A program made the translations under genes and the position numbers. Below, one piece after another: positions 9,513 through 16,843 of a stretch of DNA of 37,788 nt (position 1 is its first letter; every line of letters starts with the position of its first letter). The notes beneath the pieces were generated by a model that saw nothing but the letters and a program-made list of their open reading frames with translations, was not told the origin of the DNA and did not search any database. The stretch covers positions 1 through 37,788 of the forward strand of contig ONFU01000006.1 in NCBI GenBank assembly GCA_900317165.1, given 5' to 3'. Source of the stretch: an uncultured Erysipelotrichaceae bacterium. Its GTDB lineage: Bacteria; Bacillota_I; Bacilli_A; RFN20; CAG-826.

Positions 9513-9953
9513 ATGGCAAAGACGAAGTATATCCTCCCGATGGTCGGCAGTTATGAAGGCGATGAGCCTTATGTATATGCGACCTACTCCAAAAAGGATA
9601 CTGAAGTAGTGGCAAACATTCTGGCGATTGCTAGGAAATCGGGAGCCAGGATTTCCTTTGATCCCCGTTATTTAGATGGGGCGATTCTTCTTATTGCCTT
9701 TATTTCCAAAAACACGGTTCATGACCAAAAGGTTAAAAGGGATATTCTGTTTGCCAGATCCCTTTTTATGGATGTAGTCTGTTTCTATCTCGATGATTCA
9801 TATTTGGGAAAAGAAAAAGAAAACGAATACAAATTCGCTAGATACATTAGGTTAAACGAAGTATCGATTCTTCAATATGGCCCAACACTTCTTTCGATAT
9901 TGCCTAGGGATGTTTTCCCCGGTCCTCCAAGAGAAGTCAAAAAAGACTCATAA
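9513..9953 (+). CDS. Atypical TIR-like domain protein (small, probably non-catalytic)
   Basis: The 146-residue protein resembles a bacterial TIR domain. PYVYATYSKKDTEVV at residues ~19-33 matches the first strand and the S/K-D turn, IAFISKNTVHDQKVKRDI (~61-78) matches the 'FIS.NS..S..V..EI' block, and MDVVCFYLDD (~86-95) matches the following strand. TIR enzymes cleave NAD+ using a Glu in the second block. Here the corresponding position appears to be Asp (KRDI), and the segment between 'SFDP' and 'LIAFIS' is about 25 residues shorter than usual, removing the 'G..W' region. It is thus either a degenerate TIR, a binding or scaffold module, or a distinct fold with a similar pattern. A -10-like TAAAAT ends 6 nt before the ATG. 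A terminator follows and the next gene is convergent. Confidence 0.5.
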   Translation: MAKTKYILPMVGSYEGDEPYVYATYSKKDTEVVANILAIARKSGARISFDPRYLDGAILLIAFISKNTVHDQKVKRDILFARSLFMDVVCFYLDDSYLGKEKENEYKFARYIRLNEVSILQYGPTLLSILPRDVFPGPPREVKKDS

Positions 9954-9958
9954 TATGA

Positions 9959-9986
9959 AAAGTGATGACACGCATCGCTTCTTTTT
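9959..9986 (+). terminator. Terminator after the TIR-like gene
   Basis: AAGTGATG at 9960-9967 pairs with CATCGCTT (one wobble), then a run of T. It overlaps the stop codon of the convergent NrnA-like gene. Confidence 0.6.
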
Positions 9987-10923
9987 AGTTAATCGTCTTT
10001 CTTACATAATCGATGACTTGGTACAAATCAAAGTCAATTGGGAAGGTAGCGCCCGCGGCTTGGAGGTGACCTCCACCACCGAAATGAGAACACAGGGCCT
10101 CAACAGAATAATCGTTTCTTGACCTTGATGATAAACGTATTTCGTTTGCGCTTTTTGTGAAAAGAAGAATTACCATCGCGGAAGGAAAGCGAAGACCGAG
10201 ATCCGTGGATTTGGCCCCAGCTTCCGCATAATCAAGCCCACATCCTTTGTAATCCTCTTCTTCCATAATCGCGTAGCAGAACTTCCCTTCTAAAACGCCT
10301 TTCTTTCCTAATAAATCTTCATAGGCTCTGACTTCTGGCGATTTTTCATGGACTGCTCGCAGGGCTTTTTCTTTATCTCCGCCCAAAGAAATGAAGAGCC
10401 CATCGATTTCCCTAACCGATAGAGGCGCGTTGCCATCACTATATTGCAAGCAATCATCTAAGAAAGCGATGAAAAGATATTGAACTGCTTCCTTAGGGAT
10501 TTTGAGATTACATCTAATGGCCCAAAGAAGAATAACAGAACTGGCGGATGGGGCGTCTTCATCGCAAATGAATGGGAAACGGTATGGTTTTTTGCCTCCG
10601 ATATGATGATCAAATCGGATACCGTTTTCCGCTATTTCCACTCTTTTGTCACAAACTCTATCCATGGAATTATGATCAACGATGATCGCGAGGGATTGCT
10701 TGATGGTTTGATCATCGACCTCTTCGCCTTTTCCAAGAACCCATTCCCACTTTTTGGATGGTTCAGCCAACCCGTGTATTTGTTTTTCGGGAAAATTGGC
10801 TTCGAGGATGACCTTCAATCCCCTCATTGAACCAAGACAATCCCCATCTGGATAATGATGAGAGAAAATGCAGATTGAGTCCGCTTCTTTGATTTTTTCT
10901 AAGAACAATTCATCGTTTTCCAT
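9985..10923 (-). CDS. nrnA: DHH/DHHA1 phosphoesterase, NrnA-like (nanoRNase/pAp phosphatase)
   Basis: The 312-residue protein has the complete DHH plus DHHA1 layout. The metal site HHYPDGDCLGS is at residues ~22-32, IVDH at 81-84, the signature FDHH at 104-107, FLDDCLQYS as the fourth metal motif, and the DHHA1 substrate loop GGGGHLQAAG at 282-291. Family members hydrolyse very short oligoribonucleotides, 3'-phosphoadenosine-5'-phosphate or cyclic-dinucleotide products in the cytoplasm, and NrnA is the commonest form at this length without extra sensory domains. The start at 10923 is fixed because an in-frame TGA lies two codons upstream. No good ribosome binding site is present. It is divergent from the DEDDh exonuclease gene with only 18 bp between the start codons, so the two promoters must overlap the opposite coding regions. 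Exact substrate is inferred. Confidence 0.87.
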   Translation of the reverse strand: MENDELFLEKIKEADSICIFSHHYPDGDCLGSMRGLKVILEANFPEKQIHGLAEPSKKWEWVLGKGEEVDDQTIKQSLAIIVDHNSMDRVCDKRVEIAENGIRFDHHIGGKKPYRFPFICDEDAPSASSVILLWAIRCNLKIPKEAVQYLFIAFLDDCLQYSDGNAPLSVREIDGLFISLGGDKEKALRAVHEKSPEVRAYEDLLGKKGVLEGKFCYAIMEEEDYKGCGLDYAEAGAKSTDLGLRFPSAMVILLFTKSANEIRLSSRSRNDYSVEALCSHFGGGGHLQAAGATFPIDFDLYQVIDYVRKTIN

Positions 10924-10941
10924 AGACCATCATATTTAATC

Positions 10942-12249
10942 ATGCTTTTTCCTTCTTTTAAAGAAGGGAGGGTAAGAATAGAATTCCCTTGCATGGAAAA
11001 CAACTTACTATTTTTTCATTTCATCGAAGAGGAGGAACAGGACATCCTTAGTTTTGGATATCTCCTTTATTCCCCTTCCTTTTCTTTAATATCTTCCGGA
11101 AAGAAAACCAACCCTCACGATATCCTTGATTTGATTGAGGAAAACATCCCTATTTGCTATGACCTCCTTTATTTTTCGGCCGATATCCTCTCTTTATATG
11201 AGAAGGATGGCCGCCCGATAGATTGGGATAAGAAATATTTTGATCTATATGCTTTATATAAATACAAGAGGCATCTCCATTTTTACGTCGATATCTTTGA
11301 TTGCCTAACCCATCTTGGTCTTTTCCATAAAACAGTCGATTCGAATTTCGACGTCGAAGACGCGGATGCGAAAGACATGGCTAGATTATCTAGGGTCATC
11401 TTCGAGGACTTCTCCTTGAAATATGATGGAAGCAGTACTGGGGTTCTTAATGGACGTCTTGGATGGAGTGATTTAAGAAGGCAAAAGAAGATTGGCGAAT
11501 CCCTTGATGAATACGCGGATGATTCGGAATCCGCGCGATACATGCTATCGAAATCGAAGAAAAACAAATTCCTTTTCTTTGATATCGAATGCTCGAACAC
11601 CGACTATTGCGAAGGAAAGATCTGCGAGTTCTCCTATTGTTTGTTCGATTCTAATTTCAAACTCCTTGAGAAGAAGGAAATCCTTATAAACCCAGGAGAA
11701 GGAGAAGAGAACGACTTCAAGCTTCTTGGCAGAAGTGATTCTCGCGATCTCCATCTTCAATACGAAGAGAACGATTATAAAGCCTATCGCGAATCCCCGA
11801 CATTCGATAAGTTCATGGATGAAATAGAAGCTCTCCTTTTTGATGAGGACACAATCGTTTTGGGATATGAGGTCGAAAGCGATTTACGCTTCCTCTCCTA
11901 TTCCTTCTCCCGTTATGAAAGGCCTTTGAGAAATTTAGTCGCAATAGACGTAAAACGCGTATACGAAGAAATCTTATCTAGGGGGGTAGGATCTCTTGGG
12001 GACCTCGTGTCGCGTTATGTTCCTAGCGATGAGGCCGCCTCTTTACGCTTTCATTCGGCTTTGGATGATGCTTATGCAACGGGCCTTGTCCTTAAGTATT
12101 TCCTTCTCATAAAGGAAATTGACTTCAAAACGCTTTTCAAGGATTTAAGTAGCGATGTCGTTTGCCTTTCCTCCTATGCCTTTTCGGGGATACCAGAGCT
12201 TATAGACGACGAGGTTTATGAACGTCTTTTAAAAGACGGTTTGCTATAA
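10942..12249 (+). CDS. DEDDh 3'-5' exonuclease with a degenerate N-terminal duplicate domain
   Basis: The C-terminal half (residues ~207-390) is a DnaQ-like exonuclease. Exo I FFDIE (D214, E216), Exo II GYEVESDLRFL (D314), LVAIDVKRVYEEIL, and Exo III HSALDD (H371, D376) give a complete DEDDh set. It should remove nucleotides 3' to 5' from DNA or RNA using two metal ions. The N-terminal half (~20-160) shows the same succession: LLFFHFI, then I.SFGYLLY.P.F.LI....NP, then DILDLIEE and FSADILSL, then a closing helix. Its catalytic positions are replaced (D to H26, E to I28, no His-x4-Asp), so it looks like an inactive internal duplicate. The start is uncertain: the ATG at 10942 has no ribosome binding site, while GGGAGGG at about 10964 could serve a start near 10978-10993. 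It is divergent from the NrnA-like gene. Confidence 0.82.
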   Translation: MLFPSFKEGRVRIEFPCMENNLLFFHFIEEEEQDILSFGYLLYSPSFSLISSGKKTNPHDILDLIEENIPICYDLLYFSADILSLYEKDGRPIDWDKKYFDLYALYKYKRHLHFYVDIFDCLTHLGLFHKTVDSNFDVEDADAKDMARLSRVIFEDFSLKYDGSSTGVLNGRLGWSDLRRQKKIGESLDEYADDSESARYMLSKSKKNKFLFFDIECSNTDYCEGKICEFSYCLFDSNFKLLEKKEILINPGEGEENDFKLLGRSDSRDLHLQYEENDYKAYRESPTFDKFMDEIEALLFDEDTIVLGYEVESDLRFLSYSFSRYERPLRNLVAIDVKRVYEEILSRGVGSLGDLVSRYVPSDEAASLRFHSALDDAYATGLVLKYFLLIKEIDFKTLFKDLSSDVVCLSSYAFSGIPELIDDEVYERLLKDGLL

Positions 12250-12268
12250 TTAGATTAGTTAAAGGGAG
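12242..12268 (+). promoter_or_regulatory. Extended -10 promoter and RBS for the zinc-ribbon gene
   Basis: TGCTATAAT at 12242-12250 is an extended -10 element that overlaps the stop codon of the exonuclease gene. AAAGGGAG at 12261-12268 lies 8 nt before the ATG at 12277. Confidence 0.6.
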
Positions 12269-12276
12269 TCCAAACC

Positions 12277-12432
12277 ATGAAACAGCAGTTTGAAGTCATA
12301 GACGGAGTCAAATATCTGGTGATCAAATGCCCAAAATGTGGGAACGTCATGAAGTTTAAGGTTAATAACCCGAAAATTAGGCGCCATACAGGATGCGGCA
12401 AGTGTGGTTTGACCTTTGAAGTCGAGGCCTAA
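12277..12432 (+). CDS. Small zinc-ribbon protein (51 aa)
   Basis: A 51-codon gene with its own extended -10 promoter and a good ribosome binding site encodes a compact zinc ribbon: CPKCG at residues ~18-22 and CGKCG at ~40-44, with hydrophobic strands around them (FEVIDGVKYLVIKC before, LTFEVEA after). Such minimal two-CxxC ribbons bind one Zn2+ and often act as nucleic-acid or protein adaptors, and I cannot assign a partner. The stop codon lies 12 nt before the start of the next gene, so the two are almost certainly co-transcribed. Confidence 0.8.
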   Translation: MKQQFEVIDGVKYLVIKCPKCGNVMKFKVNNPKIRRHTGCGKCGLTFEVEA

Positions 12433-12444
12433 AGAGGATAAGAA

Positions 12445-13266
12445 ATGGTCGTCACCACGGAAACAACAAAGGAATCTTTGAGGTTAACTCTCGCTGACCG
12501 CAGCTTTTTGGGTTACCTAGTTTCCGCGCGCAATAACGCGAAAGCCTTCCGCCCCGCGGCCTTCAAAAGGGATCTTGAGGCGTGGATTGGCCGCTTAGCA
12601 AACGCGATTTCTGCAAGTATCCTTAGCCCAAAGACCAAGGATTTTTCCATCGATTCCTCGATAATGTATCTGGCGATCACGATTTTGGACCAGCCAAAAC
12701 TCTATGCACGTCTTTCCTATTATTTCGACGATAAGGATTACCTATCAATTGATACCGGAGTTAGGTTTTATAACGAACTCCTCAAGGCTTTGGTGGATTT
12801 ACTTAAATTCCCTTACCTTGAAGAACTCTATCTCCGCGTCATGAGTGTGGATAAGATGGAGGCTAAGGAGGTTAGGGACACCCTTCATTTTGGGACTTTA
12901 TCCGTTGATGTCTCCGTTAGAAGACCCTGTTACATTAAAAACGACATCCTTTATCCCGAGATGATTTTTGAGTTTTACGATAACGATGATCCGAACGCGA
13001 TGTGCAAGCTCTTCCTTTATGACGAACACCTAAAAGGGCATACCCGTCCCATCATCTTCCCACTCGATGGAAAGAGGATTAAACGTTCGTTCTTCTTTGA
13101 GCTCGGCCATGAAAGCCTAGGCGCCCATTCCAAAGCTTTGCTTGGCGCTAGGGTCATGGTTTCCCACCGCGTCCCCGCTTTAAGGAACGGCAAGACCACC
13201 TTCATCGTGGAATCGCAGGAACAAGAAACCGTTTTAAGTGTCTATCTCCTGCCACAGAAGAAATAA
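12445..13266 (+). CDS. Hypothetical protein, co-transcribed with zinc ribbon
   Basis: I do not recognise this 273-residue protein. The N-terminal half (residues ~10-140) is predicted by eye to be mostly helical, with alternating Leu/Tyr-rich segments such as YNELLKALVDLLKFPYLEELYLRVM. The C-terminal half (~145-270) is rich in short strands: FGTLSVDVSVRRP, MIFEFYDND, KLFLYDEH, RPIIFPLDGKRI, TTFIVESQ and TVLSVYLLP. There is no signal peptide, membrane segment, P-loop or cysteine cluster. The gene starts 12 nt after the zinc-ribbon stop, with AGAGGA as ribosome binding site. The operon link suggests both act in one cytoplasmic process, possibly together with the exonuclease gene just upstream. 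That function is speculation. Confidence 0.65.
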   Translation: MVVTTETTKESLRLTLADRSFLGYLVSARNNAKAFRPAAFKRDLEAWIGRLANAISASILSPKTKDFSIDSSIMYLAITILDQPKLYARLSYYFDDKDYLSIDTGVRFYNELLKALVDLLKFPYLEELYLRVMSVDKMEAKEVRDTLHFGTLSVDVSVRRPCYIKNDILYPEMIFEFYDNDDPNAMCKLFLYDEHLKGHTRPIIFPLDGKRIKRSFFFELGHESLGAHSKALLGARVMVSHRVPALRNGKTTFIVESQEQETVLSVYLLPQKK

Positions 13267-13334
13267 TATAGTTCGCATCTATTCGATAATTCGGGGGTAT
13301 TCATCCTCCTTTTTATTATGCTAGGATAATGTCA

Positions 13335-13922
13335 ATGATCGAGGAAAGCGGACTAACCCCAATGACCATGGAATATGCTTGCCTAGAGGCAGGCCGTTAT
13401 GGCGTTTTCCTTTCCCTTCTTGAAAAGAAGATTGCCTCAGTTGGCTTCCTTCCTGAATGCGGGAATGGCTTCCCCGAGATTTTCTCTTTGCTTTACGCTC
13501 TTCTCCCGCATGCCAAAAAAAGGGAGGAAATCCTTTCCCGCGTTCCTTCTTTGGCGGTCCAGGTTTACGATAAAAGAACCATCCAAGATGATGACGATAG
13601 GCTATACGTGTATCCGTTATCGCTAAGAAGCGGCGCGGACAACCGCCTCGATATGGCTCTTCTTTATATAGCTTTGGAATATGGGTACACCAATAACGAA
13701 GAAGACCCGATCACTCATCTTTCATATCTTCTTTCTATCCGCGACACCTTATTACCATATGTCGAATCGGGTTATGCCTTATCCCCCCAATATCATGATA
13801 TCGAGGTCGAAGTGGCTTCATTTTTGGACTCCACTAGCCCAGATGACCTCAACGGAGTCTTGTCCCGCCTTCAAACCCAAATTGAGGAAGTAAGGACCTA
13901 TCTAGCAAATATCCCTAACTAG
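13335..13922 (+). CDS. Hypothetical cytoplasmic protein
   Basis: This protein of 195 residues (197 if translation begins at 13329) is not recognised. It is mostly helical and acidic, with Leu/Tyr-rich helices (IFSLLYALLPHAKKREEIL and RLDMALLYIALEYGYTN) and a C-terminal helix suggestive of a short coiled coil (LNGVLSRLQTQIEEVRTYL). No cysteine cluster, P-loop or membrane segment is visible. I prefer the ATG at 13335 because AGGA at 13323-13326 is 8 nt upstream of it but only 2 nt upstream of 13329. The gene sits alone between a weak GC hairpin with a T run (13293-13315) and a strong terminator. A perfect 18-bp palindrome spans its stop codon. Confidence 0.6.
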   Translation: MIEESGLTPMTMEYACLEAGRYGVFLSLLEKKIASVGFLPECGNGFPEIFSLLYALLPHAKKREEILSRVPSLAVQVYDKRTIQDDDDRLYVYPLSLRSGADNRLDMALLYIALEYGYTNNEEDPITHLSYLLSIRDTLLPYVESGYALSPQYHDIEVEVASFLDSTSPDDLNGVLSRLQTQIEEVRTYLANIPN

Positions 13923-13929
13923 TTAGGGA
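13912..13929. repeat. Perfect 18-bp palindrome across a stop codon
   Basis: TCCCTAACT at 13912-13920 is followed immediately by its exact reverse complement at 13921-13929. The TAG stop codon of the upstream gene lies inside it. It has no loop and no T run and precedes the real terminator, so it could be a protein-binding site or an RNA-processing signal. Confidence 0.5.
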
Positions 13930-13946
13930 ACACATCTCGTTTTATC

Positions 13947-13976
13947 ACCCCACGAAATGAATCGCGGGGTCTTTTT
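13947..13976 (+). terminator. Terminator before clpB
   Basis: ACCCCACG at 13947-13954 pairs with CGCGGGGT at 13963-13970 (one internal mismatch), followed by CTTTTTC. It separates the 195-aa gene from clpB. Confidence 0.8.
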
Positions 13977-13996
13977 CATGGTGCTTAATAATATTT

Positions 13997-14023
13997 TTAG
14001 CACTCTCCCCTTGCGAGTGCCAA
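13997..14023 (+). promoter_or_regulatory. CIRCE operator (HrcA-binding) of clpB
   Basis: TTAGCACTC-N9-GAGTGCCAA matches the CIRCE consensus with a single mismatch in the right arm. It lies just upstream of an extended -10 (TGGTATATT, 14028-14036), where bound HrcA would block RNA polymerase. HrcA is encoded outside this window. Confidence 0.92.
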
Positions 14024-14027
14024 AATT

Positions 14028-14036
14028 TGGTATATT
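14028..14036 (+). promoter_or_regulatory. Extended -10 of clpB
   Basis: TGG followed by TATATT lies 36 nt before the clpB start and 5 nt after the CIRCE element. No clear -35 is visible apart from TTGCGA inside CIRCE, at a short spacing. Confidence 0.5.
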
Positions 14037-14071
14037 ATTGATATGGGCCTAGAGCCAGAAAGGAGAAATTT

Positions 14072-16210
14072 ATGGCAAACAATCCATTTGGTATGCAGGA
14101 TTATGGGTCAGATCCCGAAATCCTTTCTAAATTCGGGCGTATGGTTAATGACGCCGTCAAAGATGGAAAAATCGATCCAGTCATCGGTAGGGACGAAGAA
14201 ATCCGCAAAGTCATCACCGTCCTTGCCCGTAAAACCAAGAACAACGTTATCTTGCTAGGAGAAGCAGGAGTCGGCAAAACCGCAATCGTGGAAGGGCTCG
14301 CGCAACGTATCGTCAAAAACGATGTCCCCGCGACCTTAGCCGATAAGCAGATCTATGAGCTAGATATGGGTGCCCTTATCGCCGGGGCCAAATTCCAAGG
14401 CGAATTCGAGGAGCGTCTTAAGGCGGTCCTTAACAAGATTAAGGAGAGCAATCGCAAGATTATTCTCTTTATCGATGAAATCCACCTCATCATCGGGGCG
14501 GGCAGAAACCAAGGAGCGATGGACGCAGCGAACCTCCTTAAGCCGATGCTCGCTAGAGGGGATATCGATTGCATAGGCGCGACCACCCTTGCGGAATACC
14601 GCGAATACATTGAGACCGACCGCGCCCTTGAAAGACGCTTCCAGACCGTTATGGTCAATGAGCCAACCGTTGAGGACACAATCTCCATCCTAAGGGGCTT
14701 GAAGGAAAGATTCGAATCCTATCATGGGGTTCAGATCCTTGATGAGGCCCTTGTCGCCGCCAGCACCTTAAGCGCCCGCTATATCACCAATCGTTTCCTT
14801 CCGGATAAAGCAATCGACCTTCTTGATGAAGCCTGCGCTGGCATCAAGGTCGAAATCGAATCGATGCCCAGCGAACTCGACGATATCACAAGGCGCAAGA
14901 AGCAGCTTGAAATCGAAAAGCTCGCCCTATCAAAAGAGAAGGATTCCTCCTCACAAACCAGATTATCGACGTTAGAAGAAGAGCTTCGCGAGGTTAACGC
15001 GGAGCATGATCGTCTATACGCGGAATGGGAAAGGGAGAAAAAAGAGGTTGAGGAAGCCAAGACCATCAAGGCCGAACTCGAAAAGGCGAGGTTTGATCTT
15101 CAGACCTATTTTGGTCAAGGGGATTACGCTAAAGCCTCAAAACTCCAATACCAACTTATTCCAGAATTGGAGCAGCGCCTCCGCGATATCAATTCCAAAA
15201 ACAAAGACGGGGAAAGACTCGTCTATGAAATCGTGGATGCCGAGGAAGTCGCGAGAATCGTCGCCAAAAGGACGGGCATCCCCGTTTCCCGCATCGAAAA
15301 AGGGGAAAGGGAACGTGTTCTTGAGCTTCCTGAAATACTTTCAAAGAGGGTCCTTGGCCAAGATGAGGCCATCAAACTTGTCTCCAATGCGATCTTGCGT
15401 CAAAGAGCAGGTATCAACAACCCATCTAGACCAATCGGTTCATTCCTTTTCCTTGGGCCTACGGGCGTAGGTAAAACCGAGGTCAGCAAAGCCCTCGCGG
15501 AAGCTTTGTTCGATAATGAGAACAACATCATCCGCATCGATATGAGCGAATACATGGAAAAGTTCTCCGTCTCACGTTTGATTGGAGCCCCTCCAGGATA
15601 TGTCGGTTATCAAGAAGGCGGACAACTCACCGAGAAAGTCAGGAGAAACCCCTATTCGATCGTCTTGTTCGATGAAGTCGAAAAAGCCCATCCAGAAGTC
15701 TTCAATTTGCTTCTCCAGGTTCTTGATGAAGGCAGGTTAACCGATAGCCAAGGCAGGGTCGTCGATTTCCGTAACACCGTGATTATCCTTACCTCAAACC
15801 TAGGTTCCGAAGCCTTACTTAGAGGAGATAAAAATGCGGTCATGAACGCGGTTAGGGCAACCTTCAAACCGGAATTCCTTAACAGAATCGACGAAATCGT
15901 CATCTTCAACACCTTGCCTTATGATGTTCAAAAGGGCATTGTCAGCAAGATGCTCAACGAACTTTCGGAAAGGCTAAAGGAGCAATTCGTCTTCGTTAGC
16001 TTTACCGATAAGGCGAAGGAGAAGGTTCTCTCGGAAGCCTATACCCCCGAATTCGGCGCGCGTCCATTGAAGCGTTACATTCAGGATAACATCGAGACCT
16101 TCCTAGCCCTAAAGCTTGTTTCCAATGAACTTAAGGCTAAGGAGTTCTACACCGTCGATGCTTCTGAAAACGGGTTTGTCGTTATGCCTTCTTCTGCTAG
16201 AGAAGCTTAA
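14072..16210 (+). CDS. clpB: ClpB-type disaggregase lacking the N-domain
   Basis: The 712-residue protein has two AAA+ modules. The first has Walker A GEAGVGKT at residues 63-70, Walker B LFIDEIH at 132-138 and a GA(T)T sensor. The second has Walker A GPTGVGKT, Walker [11 protein letters not shown], and the pore loop [14 protein letters not shown] full-length helical middle domain (~270-390, including [15 protein letters not shown]) lies between them, which defines ClpB rather than ClpC. No ClpP-docking IGF/LGF tripeptide was noticed. It would use ATP to thread proteins out of aggregates with DnaK. Full-length ClpB is about 860 residues. The missing ~150-residue N-domain is replaced by a short start ([12 protein letters not shown]), as in mycoplasmal ClpB. 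The ATG is preceded by AAAGGAG. Control is by CIRCE/HrcA. Confidence 0.95.
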   Translation: MANNPFGMQDYGSDPEILSKFGRMVNDAVKDGKIDPVIGRDEEIRKVITVLARKTKNNVILLGEAGVGKTAIVEGLAQRIVKNDVPATLADKQIYELDMGALIAGAKFQGEFEERLKAVLNKIKESNRKIILFIDEIHLIIGAGRNQGAMDAANLLKPMLARGDIDCIGATTLAEYREYIETDRALERRFQTVMVNEPTVEDTISILRGLKERFESYHGVQILDEALVAASTLSARYITNRFLPDKAIDLLDEACAGIKVEIESMPSELDDITRRKKQLEIEKLALSKEKDSSSQTRLSTLEEELREVNAEHDRLYAEWEREKKEVEEAKTIKAELEKARFDLQTYFGQGDYAKASKLQYQLIPELEQRLRDINSKNKDGERLVYEIVDAEEVARIVAKRTGIPVSRIEKGERERVLELPEILSKRVLGQDEAIKLVSNAILRQRAGINNPSRPIGSFLFLGPTGVGKTEVSKALAEALFDNENNIIRIDMSEYMEKFSVSRLIGAPPGYVGYQEGGQLTEKVRRNPYSIVLFDEVEKAHPEVFNLLLQVLDEGRLTDSQGRVVDFRNTVIILTSNLGSEALLRGDKNAVMNAVRATFKPEFLNRIDEIVIFNTLPYDVQKGIVSKMLNELSERLKEQFVFVSFTDKAKEKVLSEAYTPEFGARPLKRYIQDNIETFLALKLVSNELKAKEFYTVDASENGFVVMPSSAREA

Positions 16211-16231
16211 AACAAGAGACCCATGTATCAA

Positions 16232-16265
16232 AAAACGGCAGGAGCGGATCCTGCCGTTTTCCTTT
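16232..16265. terminator. Bidirectional terminator between clpB and the flavodoxin gene
   Basis: A perfect 12-bp stem, AAAACGGCAGGA (16232-16243) against its complement (16249-16260), with a 5-nt loop. T-rich sequence lies on the clpB side and A-rich on the other, so it can end transcription in both directions. Confidence 0.9.
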
Positions 16266-16272
16266 TATTCCT

Positions 16273-16815
16273 TTAGTTTAATAAGTCGAGGTTATCCTTA
16301 AGGAAGTCTTCGATGACATGCTTGGCCATATTGATGTAAGAGGCGGAGCAAGAGAAGCCCTTGATGACTTCGACGTCTTTCAAGACGGATTTGATCTCGT
16401 CTAAGGAATAGAGGAAATCCTGACCGCCATGGGTGACAAAGGGGATAACAATCTTCCCTTTGAAATTATGGTCGCGGATAAAGGAATGGATAGGCGCCGG
16501 AATGGTTCCCCACCAATTGGGATAGCCAAGGAAGACGACATCATACAAATCGAAGCCATTTGGTCCTCCGTTAATTAAGGGCAAGGCCCCATCTTCTTTT
16601 TCCTGACGGCTTCTAGCGAGGGTTCCGTTATAGTCGTAAGGATAAGGAATCATTTCCTCGATGCGGAAGAGACTTGGGTTACCACCCTTTTCGCGAAGGC
16701 TATTGGCAAGCTCTTCCGCGGCGAGCATGGTGTTGCCTTTGCTTAAAGGAACCAATTCGTCATCGATAAGGTTCTCCCCTTCGTGGGAGAAATAGGCAAT
16801 TAGAATCTTTTTCAT
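16273..16815 (-). CDS. Flavodoxin-like protein
   Basis: The 180-residue protein fits the flavodoxin fold. The first strand ILIAYFSHEGEN (residues ~4-15) leads into the FMN phosphate-binding loop. The FMN-binding segment VVFLGYPNWWGTIPAPI (~93-110) with the tandem Trp is typical of the flavodoxin_4 family, and VIPFVTHGG (~124-132) forms the next strand and loop. It should bind FMN and carry electrons or reduce small substrates in the cytoplasm, but the partner is unknown. The ribosome binding site AAAGGAAAC precedes the ATG. The gene begins 28 nt after the metalloprotease stop, so it is probably the second gene of that transcript, although a secreted protease and a flavodoxin make no obvious functional pair. 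It ends at the shared bidirectional terminator. Confidence 0.87.
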   Translation of the reverse strand: MKKILIAYFSHEGENLIDDELVPLSKGNTMLAAEELANSLREKGGNPSLFRIEEMIPYPYDYNGTLARSRQEKEDGALPLINGGPNGFDLYDVVFLGYPNWWGTIPAPIHSFIRDHNFKGKIVIPFVTHGGQDFLYSLDEIKSVLKDVEVIKGFSCSASYINMAKHVIEDFLKDNLDLLN

Positions 16816-16843
16816 ATCGTTTCCTTTCGTTTATCGTTTGGGA

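Noticed and set aside
13293-13315. Terminator between the 273-aa and 195-aa genes
   Set aside because: The stem is only 6 bp with two wobble pairs; it is too weak to list as a feature although a T run follows.
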